Source: Tetradesmus obliquus (Eukaryota; Chlorophyta; Chlorophyceae; Sphaeropleales; Scenedesmaceae). From it: a stretch of DNA of 64,000 nt. The notes beneath the pieces were generated by a model that had not been told where the DNA came from, did not search any database, and worked only from the letters and a program-made list of their open reading frames with translations. The stretch is taken from assembly GCA_030272155.1 (NCBI GenBank), contig CP126199.1, forward strand, positions 2,790,001-2,854,000, written 5' to 3'. Each line of letters opens with the position of its first letter. Position 1 is the stretch's first letter. Shown here piece by piece: positions 1-11,955 of the stretch. The position numbers and the translations under genes are program-made.

Positions 1-2
1 CC

Positions 3-911
3 ATGGCTCAATGCACGTTCACGCAAGCCAGTCGGGCCCGTTGTAGCTCTTTCCGGTCACTGCGATCGTGCCCGCCCGTTCGGAGTGTAGGGGCAGCTGC
101 ACTATGCAGATATCGTGGCAAACAAACTACATTTAGCACTCAGGTGCAGCAGCAGCAGCATATGCTGACATTGAGAGCAGCAGCAGCAGCAGCAGCAAGG
201 GATGATGTCCAGCCAGTGCCAGACCTTGCCATTCCACCCAGCGACATAGAGTGCGACCGCAAGTGTGAGTGGCTCACTGAACTAAACAAGCAGTGCTGCG
301 CTAGAAGCTATGTGCGTATCTGGCTGACGACACACCAGCAGTCCTGCTACATGTGCAGTTGCTTGCGCTGTGCTGGCATCTCATGATCATCGGCAGGCCT
401 TCCATAGCACCTTTGACAAGACCTTGCACAACTTTCACAACCCCTGCACACCATCTGCTTATTCAGCACAAACTAGCGGACACGGCAGCTGCCGATAGCC
501 ACCAGCAGACAACACTGCAGCTGTTGCACACACACCAGGTATCACTGCAGCTGCTTATGTAATGCCTGGCATGCCACCTTGCTTCCTGCAGGGATTGCCG
601 GCATGATTGCAACATGGCTAGATGAGGAGTGGACACCGCTGGAGGTGCACCAGCAGCTGGGTGCTGCAGCCGGTGCAGCTTATGTCAAGTGCAGGCAGGA
701 AGGCATCGATGACATGAGCTCTCTTGTGCTAGGGCTGAGCAATGAGCTGCTGGCATTTAATTACCGGGAGACGTTTGTGAATGCGTTTGAGGTCGGCAAC
801 AAGGTGGTGGAGATGCTGATGATGCGTGAGGGAGTGGATGTGTGCTGCACCTCGGACGAGGACGCTGCACGCATCGAGCGCTATGCCAGCAGCCAGCAGC
901 AGCAGCAGTAG
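3..911 (+). CDS. Conserved protein of unknown function, probable plastid targeting
   Basis: Two exons fit: 3-264, with donor T|GTGAGT, and 592-911, with acceptor TTCCTGCAG; the phases close (1+2). The product is 193 aa. The first 60 or so residues are rich in Ser, Arg, Ala and Cys and poor in acidic residues, which suits a chloroplast transit peptide. A short poly-Q and a poly-A run follow. Exon 2 is a compact, mostly helical domain beginning IAGMIATWLDEEWTP, then EVHQQLG and the stretch LVLGLSNELLAFNYRE, ending in a poly-Q tail. I do not recognise a named family. The helical domain looks like a conserved green-lineage protein, but that is an impression. The ATG sits at base 3 of the window, so the true start could lie further upstream. 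The stop is TAG at 909-911. Confidence 0.6.
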
Positions 912-3900
912 CAGCAGCCGCAGCAACCGCAGCAGCAGAGCTAGCAGCAGTAACAGGGTTAGCAGCAGCAGCAACAACAGGTGCCAGTGTGTGTACGCTG
1001 TCTGCTGTGGACCCGTATGCACACGCAGCGCCCCAGGCGCTTGCATGCGCAGTAGCTGTCTTTTGCTCTGGTGCGGCACAGGGCCACCAACCCACATGTT
1101 TCTGCATGGTTTTATGGTGAGCTGTTCACGGCGGTGTGCACTACACATCTGATCTTGGTTGTTGACGCCAATGCCGCAGTGCCAATGTGGCCATCAAGTG
1201 TGCCATTGCACCTGGCAGCAGCCTGCTGTTTGGCATGTTTTGGATGCTTCTGGTGCAGCACAAGGCTTTGCCAGCACAGCAGACATTTACAAAACTGCCA
1301 CAGGATCCTGCATGTAAAGATGCATCACCTTTGCATGAACTAGGCTGTTTTGCACGGTGGTTTTGGTTGAAAGCTGGGGCTTTGGCTGGATGGTTGCCAC
1401 TGCAGTGTGAACCTTTTGACGTGTTCTCTAAAATAACAGTCGATTCCGTCATTATTTACGCATTATGTTGCGTTGTGCTTGTAATGTGTGACATCAAATC
1501 TGTTGCTATTTGGAAGGCTCGTTGAGTCAAGTGGTCAGCTTGTACCGGGTTCAAGAGTACAAACAGTTACACTGCTGCACTCTTCAGGTTGCAACCGACT
1601 CTTGGCCATGTGGGTGATTGATCACCTACGGCCTCACACGGACAATGTCATCGAGCACCACGCACACTGCAACCAATTGCTTCAACCCGCACATCTTGCA
1701 CTGCAGTTTATCATCAGTGCATCCCAACCCGTCTCCCTTCAACTCAACAGTGCTGCAAATGCTGCCGGCAGGGGAACACGTCCCCAGTGCCACTACAGAG
1801 GAAAAGAATACCGCACCAATCAAACTGCTACGCTGAACAAGCTCTCTTAGGCTCAGAAGTGAAGCCAAACTACCCCCCTGGACTCGCTGTCACAACTGAA
1901 ACCGCAGTGGAAAACAGAGTAAGGCATGCAGCACCCCTGGCACCTTGCCAGGGGGCCCTGAGCCCCACACTAGACGTGTTCAACTGTATAACGCACACAA
2001 TCAACACGGTATCTGTTGGTTTAAACCATGACCGATGGAACGGCAGTGTAACGAGTGCGCAGGTCAGTGCTCTGCTGCCCTGATGCAGTACAGCAGCTAC
2101 GTGTGTTTACTGGCGCACTCACAACAATAAGAGGCGCGGTTCTTCCAAATGTACTGTATCAAACTGTAGGGGTCCACAATGATCCTGGGTAACATGCAAC
2201 GCACACAAACCCGATTGCGCAGGGCAATTCAGGCACAGGTCAGCTTGACCTGGCCCTCACTGCTGTGGCCTTGCAAAAATGCTGGCCAGACTTTGCATGG
2301 CTGCTTGTCTGAAAGCGAACAGCAAAGCCACCGCACAGTGCGGAGCGAGACAAGTGTCCAGCTACAGCCTTCGACTGCTGCCTCGCACCCAACAGGTGTC
2401 CCTCACAACACCAAACCACACACTGCTCAACTGTCACAGCGTAACGATTCCGACTATGGGCTCCCACAAACTTCAGAACTATTTGTTGCAGGCTCCTCGC
2501 AGCCTTCAATCAAGGTCAAAGCCAGCAGGCACACGTGTAACGGATATAACATGCATGTAACATGTCACATGTGTTACACGCATGCTGCGTGTGCCTTACC
2601 CAAAGACAGCACGGCACAAGCGGCCAAACCCTCTTGCATTTCCATGCACGCATGCAGAGCACTCGAACAACTCAGAGTGGAGGTGCACAATGTGGAGAGA
2701 ATTCGATTGAAGCGCGACTACAAGTATGCTACATCCACATGATGCATAAATACCACACACTGCACCCCTGCCTCAGGTGGCACACTGCAAAGCTACAGCC
2801 CTTGGGTGTGTGGACAGCGCAACCTGACACACACCCTAGGGGGCCACAATGGCCATAGCTTGCAGTTGTTGCTCAGCCGTGCAGCAACAAGGTGTGAGAT
2901 ATAAGAAGCCCACACAGCTGGGCAAATGCACAATGGTTGCAGCGATACTTTTGTCATGAAAGGCAGCACGCAGCACTCTGCTCCAGGCCTGCAAGGACAC
3001 CAGCATACACGCAAATATGGGTGACAACCATCGAATGTAATGTGGGGCATTGATATATAATCACACACGGACACAGACACACATGGCACAGTAGAAGCAA
3101 GAGGTGCCAGCCCAAAGCGAGGGTTATCGTAAGAGGCCTCAGCAGGACAGGCTGACTCACCACCGCAACTGTCACATGTCACTTTCCCAGCCCAGAAGCA
3201 GGCAGGAAGGTGCAATGTGTCGGGCCACGCCGTGTGATTTGTTATATATAACGAAGCGGGTACACAAACACTCTCTTTGATCTCACTGAACAGCTGGCAG
3301 CATCGACACGCAATCATCGACCCAGCAGTGATACACACATATACCCCAAAGATGCGCCAATTGACGACCCATAACATGTCGCACATGTTATATAACCTGC
3401 TGCAAACAGGGACCCCCCTATGGCACAAGCATGCAGACCAACCACACAGAGGATCCAGCCTACATCGCTCCAATCTATCAGACGCCACCACGTCATCAGC
3501 CATCAGCAACCAACACAGCGCTGCACGTATGCTTGCAGCACAAACGGCAAAGCCGCAACTAAGGCAAGAATCCCGCCATATAACGCAACTGTTCCAAAGG
3601 TTTCGTGCCTGAAGAGCACACACGCAGCCACCACCAAAAAGTGGACTGCCAACGGGTTTGCTACTGCTGCATGGGGTGCTGCTGCCGCCACAAAAAGTAA
3701 ACACCTTTCGAACAGCAGCAGCACGCCACTGGGTCGCAGATCAATGCCAGGGCACTGACAGACCAGGGCTTTGCAAAACACCTGCAGTTGAACAAGAAGA
3801 GCGCACTAGAAGCCAGGCAGACTGGCATAAAAAGGGAACGAACAGCCTGCAGCGTGCATCTGACACACAGGGCATGCGTGCACGCATCAGGCTAGCAGTG

Positions 3901-6900
3901 CAGACTAGGCCATAACCTGCTGTCAAGCGTGCCTGCCTGCGCCTTTGCATGCAGCAGCTTGTTTTCAGCAGTAGAAAAGCCACATTCCCACCCAACCGCT
4001 ACCAACTCAGTGCCGCCGAGAGCTCTACAAACAGTCCTGCAGTGCGCCGCATTGCTGCAGATCCGAGCAGTCTTGCCACACTGCGAAAAAAGAAAGCGCC
4101 GAGCACCTCGGCAGTCTGCTGCACAACTGTGCACAGCCACAAAGCCTGCAGCTCTGGAAACCTTGCCACAAGTGATGATAAACAGGAAACAACTGCATCT
4201 GCATCTTCGCCCAGTGCCCAACACCATCCTCACCCAGCATGACACGAGCCACAAAAGCCACTGCTGCTGATAAACACAGCACGCATCACACGACTGCCAC
4301 ATCTTCTGCACACCGTGAACATACACAGGCCTCCAGTATGTCATAACATGCAGTCATAACACACTGTCCAACGGCAAGATAGATGCAAGGTGCAGTAGAT
4401 AGAACACGCATCATCGCGGCCAGCAAGACACGCAGGGTCATAGGTCCAACCCAAAATAACCCATGCTGCTGCTGTAGGCGGCCATGCTGCTGCTGTAGGC
4501 GGCTAGAAAGAATCAAAATACTGCTGAGAGAAGCTGTACACAGCAATGCCGCATAGCAACTGCACACACACCACATGCAGGTGACAGGAAGTCCCTGGAA
4601 GCCGCCTGTGCAGAATCGCAACGCCTGCTGGTGCCTTCAACTGAAAGAAGGATCCAGCCAAAGCATCTGCTGCACAGGCAACACCTGCTGCGGCAAGCCA
4701 CAGATAACCACACCTTGTATGAAGCATGGTGTACGTGTGGATTGCTGCAGGGACGCTTATGATCTGCTCGCAGCAGCGACAGGCTCGTACAGTCGAGCAC
4801 AGAGGCCTGCCAGTTGCACGCGCCTGTTGCGTTGAGCATTATGCATGAATAACCGCGCTCATTTGAGGCGCTCACACACAGCAGACATGCCAACCCTGTC
4901 ACCCATAGCAGCTGTGCAACTTCAACTCTGTATAAGCTCTGTTGGAACACTGCAGGCCTCAGAAATGGCATCCACAACTGGCCGCGCCTGCTGCTACACC
5001 GGCGGAGCGCCTGTCGTCAAACTATACACACGCCAGTACTGCCATTTGGTATACACACGCCAAGCCCAAGGTCTGCAAGAAAGAACCAGCAACCTGCATG
5101 CCGGCGTAAAGAGAAGTACACAACCGCAGCCGTGCGTGAAGCCGTGCCGGGGAGATCAATGCAAGATTCCACAACTCCCCAAACACGCCGATGCACACGC
5201 TGGGATGTGCTTTGTTGTGTGCTGTGCTAAGCAAAAAGAACGCAAATCAAATCAGCTCAGCAGGCCGCTCCTGGCTGCCTATCACGCCTGCTGCGTTGCG
5301 CAGCAACAGCAGCAAGGCAATTGCAGGCCTCCTGCATCCCGGCCGCTGCCAGAATGCGATAGAGAGAGCTAGAGAGCTGACAGATAGCTGACAGATACCG
5401 CCACACAGCACGTGCGGTGCAAAGCTGCCTGCCGCAGACACCATACGCATATGTACAAGCTGGGAACAAAAGCCGAGAGCGACACATGCCACGATAGAGT
5501 GTCATGTGCAGCGGTGCAGGTCTCAGGGCTGATCACACAGAGACCACAAATGCACCCCTGTGAAGCTCTCCCTCTGCGGCTGGTAGCAAAGCAAGCAGTT
5601 GCGCGCACTGGCAAAGCACAGAGCAGCTCTGCTGGAGGCCCCCGGCTTGCGTTAAACAGCAAGCTGCAGGCGCAGGAGCAGGCTACCTGATGCTCGGCAG
5701 GCACATCCCTGCAAAACACTTAAACCAGCACGCATAAATGGATTGATTCAGTGAATCCGTGGGGCGGCTAAAACACCAGAGCCACGCCACGTGACAACCC
5801 TTCATTATGTCAACCAGCTCGCTGCATGCATAAGGCTACGTAACAAATGTAGTCAGAGACAGCTAGGCGTATGGTCCTGCGGCACCACTCTCGCACACAC
5901 GGCACGCATTGATTCGGCGGCTGCATCCGTGCAAGGATGGCAGCCGCCACACAAAGCGCTGTTCTGGGTCCCTGGCTGATGCAGCACCGCGCAGCAGCCT
6001 CAGCACTGCATCGACAAAGTCAATGCAGCACCTAGTGGTGCTGCTGCGGCGGCGCAGCACAGCTGCCAAGCTAAGCTAGCACCTAGCAAGGCTCAGGGCA
6101 AGTTCACGGCAAGTCAGCATGCGCCCGCAGCGCAGCACCAGACAAAGCTCGGTGCATGCGCGGAGGCGGGCGTGCTTCATTCAGGTGATGGCAATGCGCA
6201 ACTTCAAACACCCTCATCAGACACAAACTGCGGTAGCAAGCTGCGCCGGCGCGCCGTGCAGTGCGAGGACTGCACAGCCCGCCGGGCTCGACACACACTG
6301 CGCCGCAGCGGCGCTGCATGCTCATTGCCTGGAATGCAATGCACAACGAGCAGTTCGCTAACGTTTTGAAAGAACCAGAACGCGCGGTGGCAGGCCGGCT
6401 GCACACCATATCAGCAGCGAGCCACAGCTGCATGCACACACACCAATGGGTGGTTGCAGTCATAAACACAGACGCCTGCTGAGCACGCATGCAGCCACTG
6501 GCGGCCCAAAACATAGGCAGCCGCCAGTGGTTGATGGGAGCGCGCGCCAGCAGGCAGCACAATAGCGCAAGCCCAGACATCCCGCGTAAACGAAAAGAAA
6601 AGAACAAGCGATGCCTACGTGCGCCACCGGCGGAAACACCGCCGCACATGCCTCGACAACCAGACCAACCCCGCTGCTGCTGCCACCCAATCACACCGAA
6701 CCGGGTTGGGATTGAGTCTACGCTCCACACACGAGCAAAGTGTATAACATGGCTGTAAGGCTTCCAATTTGTTGAGCTAAGTGTTGTTGTACGTTTTGTA
6801 CAAATTCTGCAAAGAATTCAACTGCAGCTGCGTGCAGCATACAGCGCCGCCGCTGCTGCTGCTGCCGCCCAGGCTTCAAGATGCTACTGCCGTGCACACT

Positions 6901-7154
6901 GTGCCACAAACCCTAGGCCCGGAAATGCTCCAAAGGTCACCAGGAGGATGTAGACACAGCAGCAGCAGCACCCTGTGGAGTACGGGCTGCGCCTGCTGCT
7001 GGCCACATGGCCGGCCAATGCTGCTGCTGCTACTGCTGGATGTTGCTGCCTTGGAACCGCTGCACCAGCAGCAGCTGCAGGTCACATGTTTGACCGGTCA
7101 AACCATGAGCAGCAGGGCACAACTCGCACTTATGCGGGCTGCGGAGAGCCCAGA
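912..7154. other. Gene-poor stretch with no supported gene
   Basis: The first 600 bases are probably the 3' UTR of the upstream gene. From about 1900 to 6700 the + strand is A/C-rich, like introns and UTRs of minus-strand genes elsewhere in the window, so it may be transcribed leftward. Many open frames exist because the composition disfavours stops, but none shows a recognisable domain, a linked exon or coding-like character. The longest runs 2793-3704 on the minus strand. Small features include a 21-bp unit repeated twice at 4462-4503, an inverted repeat with 9-bp arms at 3371-3391 and a perfect 16-bp palindrome at 7088-7103. Confidence 0.6.
1480..1484 (+). terminator. Candidate poly(A) signal TGTAA for the first gene
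   Basis: TGTAA, the usual chlorophyte polyadenylation signal, lies about 570 bases after the stop at 911. The DNA between them is G/T-rich on the + strand and holds no convincing exon, as expected for a 3' UTR. Confidence 0.4.
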
Positions 7155-8122
7155 TCAGACCTGCTGCGTGGCCAGTGCCTTGGCTGCGGCTTGCTGCCGC
7201 GCCTGCGCCATGTAAGCACGCACTGCTTGCAGCAGCTCCATCTGCTCCTCACGCGCACGGCCCTGCGCCTCTGCCTTCTCAATGCGTGCCTTGGCAGCCC
7301 TGATGCACAGCAGCACAGGGCGCAAGCGTAACAGCACACGGCACAGGCAGGCGTGGTCAGCATGAGCAGCTGACCGCAGAATACTTGCAAAAACCATGCA
7401 GGACATGCTGAACGGTGCCAGTGGAGGCCCAAAAAGCTAGGGTGCTGCCCTGCTGCGGTGCAGCCTGCGGTATATTGCAACAGCACATGTGCATGGGCGG
7501 GCCTGGGCACTGCTCCACCCCCGGCACCGGGCAAAGCCAGGCACCGCTGAGTGCTTCATGGACGCTGGGCAGCTGCCAACCCAAACTGCAAAAATAATAA
7601 TTAAACCATATGATGCGCGCCTATGGCATGACAGCGTGCTGCACGGCGAGCCAGTGGTAAAGGGCACGTTGCGTTTGAGGCGCATGGAGTGCAACGCAAT
7701 GGCAGGTGCCGCACTGCCAGACAGGCATGCAAAACATCAGATCTGTGCTCATCGGCCAGTCGCAGGCCCCAATACGGCTCCAGAGCAGGGAGTCAGTGTG
7801 CACCGTTCTTACAGCTAGACACAGGCCTTGTCCGAGCATGCGCGCTGCCTGCTCACTTTGAGTAGTTAATCAGCATAGGCGCCGTGCCGAATGAGCTGCA
7901 GCGCGCGTCCTCCTGGCTATCGCACTCTTCGCTGAAGAAGTCTGCCTCGTCCAGGCAGCTCTCCAGACTGCTAGCGCTGTCCAGAGAACACCTGCTGCTG
8001 CTGCTGTGAAAGCTAGAGCATCTTAGAGACTCGGAAAGCAAGCTACGGCGTCTCTGAGGGCCCATTCTGCGCTTGGTCGGTGCCTGGTTCGCCTGGCCAT
8101 CGAAGCCGTGGATAGAGATCAT
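7155..8122 (-). CDS. Hypothetical protein, Ser-rich N-terminus and coiled-coil C-terminus
   Basis: Exon 1 (7857-8122) begins at an ATG with an in-frame TAG just upstream. It encodes 88 residues: a basic start, then a Ser/Cys-rich run and an acidic segment (DEADFFSEECDSQED), and ends at donor AA|GTGAGC. A probable second exon begins near 7723 after TGGCAG. Its 3' end, and a further exon after TTTTTGCAG near 7589, are not resolved. The last exon, about 7155-7301, encodes a Lys/Glu/Ala/Gln-rich helix (KARIEKAEAQGRAREEQ and on) predicted to form a coiled coil, with TGA at 7155-7157. I do not recognise the family. The first and last exons look clearly coding; joining them into one gene is inference from strand, spacing and splice signals. 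Confidence 0.42.
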
Positions 8123-10865
8123 ATTGCCTTTCTAGTGAGTCGTTTAAGGCGTCAAAAGTCTCGGGTCAGTTCGAAGATTAGGGTAAGCGAGCAGCGGGCC
8201 TGGATCAAAAAGGTGCACTTGCTGCAAAAGTGACAACCAGTTACTAAGATTGCCTGTGTGATCCGCTGGCGCAAATTTGCAAAAAGGCTCGGCCGTCGTT
8301 GGGTTGCTTTATGAAAGTCAAAACTTCTTGGGTTGTGGGCTCTTTTGAGAGGAGTGATACCGGCGTCCAGCCCATCTCGTAATCGTCTCCAATTTTTGCA
8401 CTCATCGACACGTCAGACGACCAGCTGCGCGCCAATAGTTATGATGTACTATTTAGCTGCAGGTGCGGCCTTATCAGCAACGATAGTGACCCAGGTAACA
8501 GGCCATACCGTTGTCACCGATACCCCGGACCTCGCCGAGTCTGAGAGCTGCGCGTTCGTTACCAGGACCTCGAGTTTGCAGTATAGCTTTAAATCAGGCT
8601 TGATTATTGGTTACGACCATCTAAGCACATAGTGACACTGCAGCACCCCCAGCCTGGGTACTCGGAGTACACAGTGCACAGCACTGCTGGCAGCACCATT
8701 CACTGTGCAGACGTCTGCATCTAGGTGGTGCCACCTTGGCTTGCAAGCAAGGTGCTGTTGCAGAGAAGAACTCCACCAGGCTTGACATTTTGAGTCAGTC
8801 GATATGGAGTCAACGCAACGGGAGCATCACCCTTGGCAAGCCAGTGACAGCATCTCTGGGCAACCAGTCATTGAAGGCACTGCCAGTGGCAACTGATGGC
8901 CATCAGTAATCACTCCAAAGCAGAGTCCACCGGTGACACTGAAGAAGTTCAGAAATGTCACAGTGTTCATTACTAATGTAGTACGAAGTAGTACTATCAT
9001 AGGTCGGATATGTCATTCGCCAATTACTTTGGTTGCTCACTTGACAAGCAACATGCAATATATCTGTCATCAGTGTACACATGTGTGTTGCCACAATCAA
9101 CGCGGTCCACACAGTGCTGCCAGCCAGTGCATGCCAACTGCACAGCCGCCCAACGCACCCCCCTGGTGCGCACCGTCACGGTGCACCGCCACTGCCCAAC
9201 TTCACGCCGCCAGTGCGTACAGGCAACTACAACGTCACCCTGACACAGCATGTCCAGCTGTGCTTTTTTGTGCGGTCTTAACCATGCCTTGTGGGCGCCA
9301 CGTGCTCCCCAAGTGCATGAAACACATCGCGCAAGGCGCATACTATACAAACAACACTCCTGCAATCGCAACAGCTCAATCTGTCCCTTCCCCCCCTTCC
9401 TCTGCTCTGGAATAGGGACAACAATGTCTATGAGAAACTGAGCGCCGCGCACTGCTGCAGCAAGCACATTTGCATATTCAAGCCACAACCGGCCCCACAG
9501 GTCTTGCTGCAGCACTGACATGCCTGACAGTGAAACAGAGCTTCAGCACAGAGGGCCGTGGCTACTCACCATCGTAGCAGTGCACCTTGCTTCTATTACT
9601 AGAGCGGGCCACTGCCATCCAGGCTCACAAGCAGAGCACCGTGTGACAACTGCATTCACTATCGAGTCAGACCACAACTGCAACCACAACAATCAGGCTC
9701 AAAGGCAGCCCACAACTGCAATCACAAAACAAGCAGGACCACCAACGTCCGGGCTCACAGACCGCACATAACTGCACAGATAAGTACAACAGCGACTGGC
9801 TTGCAGCCTATTGTGACCTGCCTGCACGCGTGCTGAGCTGCAAATCTCTCAAGCTAGCTAGTACTGGATCGCCTACCACACCTCAAAACACAGATACTCA
9901 GCCATCTGCCTTGTTATGGAGCCCTGTGAAACAGCTGCAAGAGCCATGCAATCAGCAGCAGCAACGCCCGTGGCTGGCAAGGTCATGGTCATAACAAGCA
10001 TTGCGAAACATTTAAGCAGCAGCAGCAGCAACCCGCTTGCGTTGTAGCTGGAGCTGCTGCTCCCCACATGGCCTATGGCAAAACTACTGCTGTCAGCAAG
10101 CATAACAGGTGCCAACCACCCTACTGCCTGCATGCTTAAACAGCGGGATCCACCCATGAAACATAATGCGATATGATCGCTGCGCAATCTGCGCTGCTGC
10201 TGAGTGATGAAGCACACCTTTTGCTCAGCTGCCTGCCGGCAGTGACGGCCTGTATCATATCACAAGTCCAAACCCTTCACACATTTGGGCACACCGTTAG
10301 TAACATCAGCAGCAGAAGACGATGGCTGCCGCAGCGCAGCAAAGAACCACACTAGCCAAAAATAACACCTGCAAGCAAGCATTTACACGAGCGAAGGTTG
10401 CTTCTGCATGCTGCAGCTGCCCACCAAGCGGGCCATTCCTACCCAAACAGGGCACTCCTGTGACTATGCAATCCATTCTGTTACTTTGCAACATTGCGCA
10501 TGTCCAAAACCCTCCTTCTAAATCAAAACCTGCGGTGTCACAATGAGCCAGCATGCAGGAGAGGTTCACTCACAATGCAGATGAAGCCCGATCTGCGGCT
10601 GCTGTTGGTGTTGGTTGTCGTGCATATGCAAACTGAGCATGCGCGGCATAAATGCATGCACCGATACGGTCGCCTTTAGCACACGCTGACGTGCACAAGC
10701 AGCGAAAGCAGAAATAAGGAACACATCAAGATCCTGTTCATAACACGCCCGGGCCTACCCTACCCTACACCAGCACTGCAGCAAACCTGCAGTCTCCCAA
10801 AAACGAGCTCCCTTGCAGCCTGCCAAGACCAAGCAATGGCCCGCAAACAGGCCCTACATGCCGCC
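8123..10865. other. Intergenic region with a compositional island
   Basis: About 8123-8640 lacks the CAG/CA-rich texture of its surroundings and holds short frames on both strands with protein-like composition: minus 8244-8435, plus 8456-8632 with a hydrophobic start, and an overlapping minus frame. It may hold the promoter or 5' exons of the minus gene at 8122. From 8650 to about 10380 I see nothing coding. A perfect 16-bp palindrome lies at 8892-8907. The final 480 bases are probably the 3' UTR of the protease gene. Confidence 0.5.
10383..10387 (-). terminator. Candidate poly(A) signal (TGTAA, minus strand) of the protease gene
   Basis: TTACA on the plus strand reads TGTAA on the minus strand, about 480 bases beyond the protease stop at 10866. 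Confidence 0.3.
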
Positions 10866-11921
10866 TTAACCCCGCCGTACATACATCAGCATGTACGCCT
10901 GTGCTGCTGCGACCTCGGACTTGCTGACCGGCTTCACAGCAGTATCGCTGCAGTACCACCAGCCTGCTGACGCGGCGGCAGCAGCAGCAGCAGCCTTGCC
11001 GCCCCCTACAAGGCTGCTGAGCATGCTGCTGGCTGTGCTGCCACTTGCTGCTGCTGCAGGCTTGGCGGCATCCCTCCCTGCGCTGCCGGCAGCATCACTG
11101 GCACCACCTTCAGCAGCAGCAGCAGCAGCCTGCTGGGGTGTGGGCGGGGGTGCACGCTTCACATATGCAACGTAGTGCCCTCCGCGCATTGTGCCCATAT
11201 GCACCACCACACCCACCAGATCATACACCAGGCTGCTGCTATCCTTTGCAGCCTGCTGCCAGCTGATCGGGCCAACACTTGCGCTGCTGCTGCTGCCAGC
11301 AGCTGCCTCCACTCCCTCCTGCTGCTGTTGCTGCTGCTGCTGCGCAAAGGCCACGCCAGCAGCGGCAGCAGCCTTTGCAGCAGTGGCGGCTCCGGCAGTC
11401 GTCTCAGCTGTCGCCATGAATGGCGCCAGGTTTATTTCAAATTCGAATTTGACAGCTGTGTCCAGCTTGCTCAGCCTGCCCTTGCCATCATGCTGGAAGC
11501 GCTTTAGGTGCAGCACCAGCACCTGTGGAGCCAGGTGGATGCGGTACGCCTTGTGCGCAGCGCGGCTGAACGTCGCACTTTTGCGCTTCAAGCTGCTGCG
11601 CCGCAGACTGCCGGGCGTGCCAACAACAGCAGCAGGGCTAGCTGCAGACGCATGCTCATCGGCTGCTGCTGCTGCTGTCTGCGATGGCGGCTGAATGTCA
11701 ACTGGCTGGCTGCTGCTGGTGCTGCTGCCAGCCCCTACCACTGCACCCACTGCCAACCCTGCTGCTGCTGCTGCAGAATCAATCTGCCCTTCCTGCAGGT
11801 GCACTTTCCTAAACATAGACACCCCGCGGCTGGTGCTGCTGTTGTCGCTGTCCTTGCTGCACATTGCAGGGCTGCTCCGCTGCTGCCTTGCGCCTGCCAA
11901 CCCCTCAGCACCATCAACAGC

Positions 11922-11955
<34 letters not shown>

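Noticed and set aside
6104-6730. 208-residue minus-strand frame
   Set aside because: No domain, no linked exons, and composition like neighbouring non-coding DNA.
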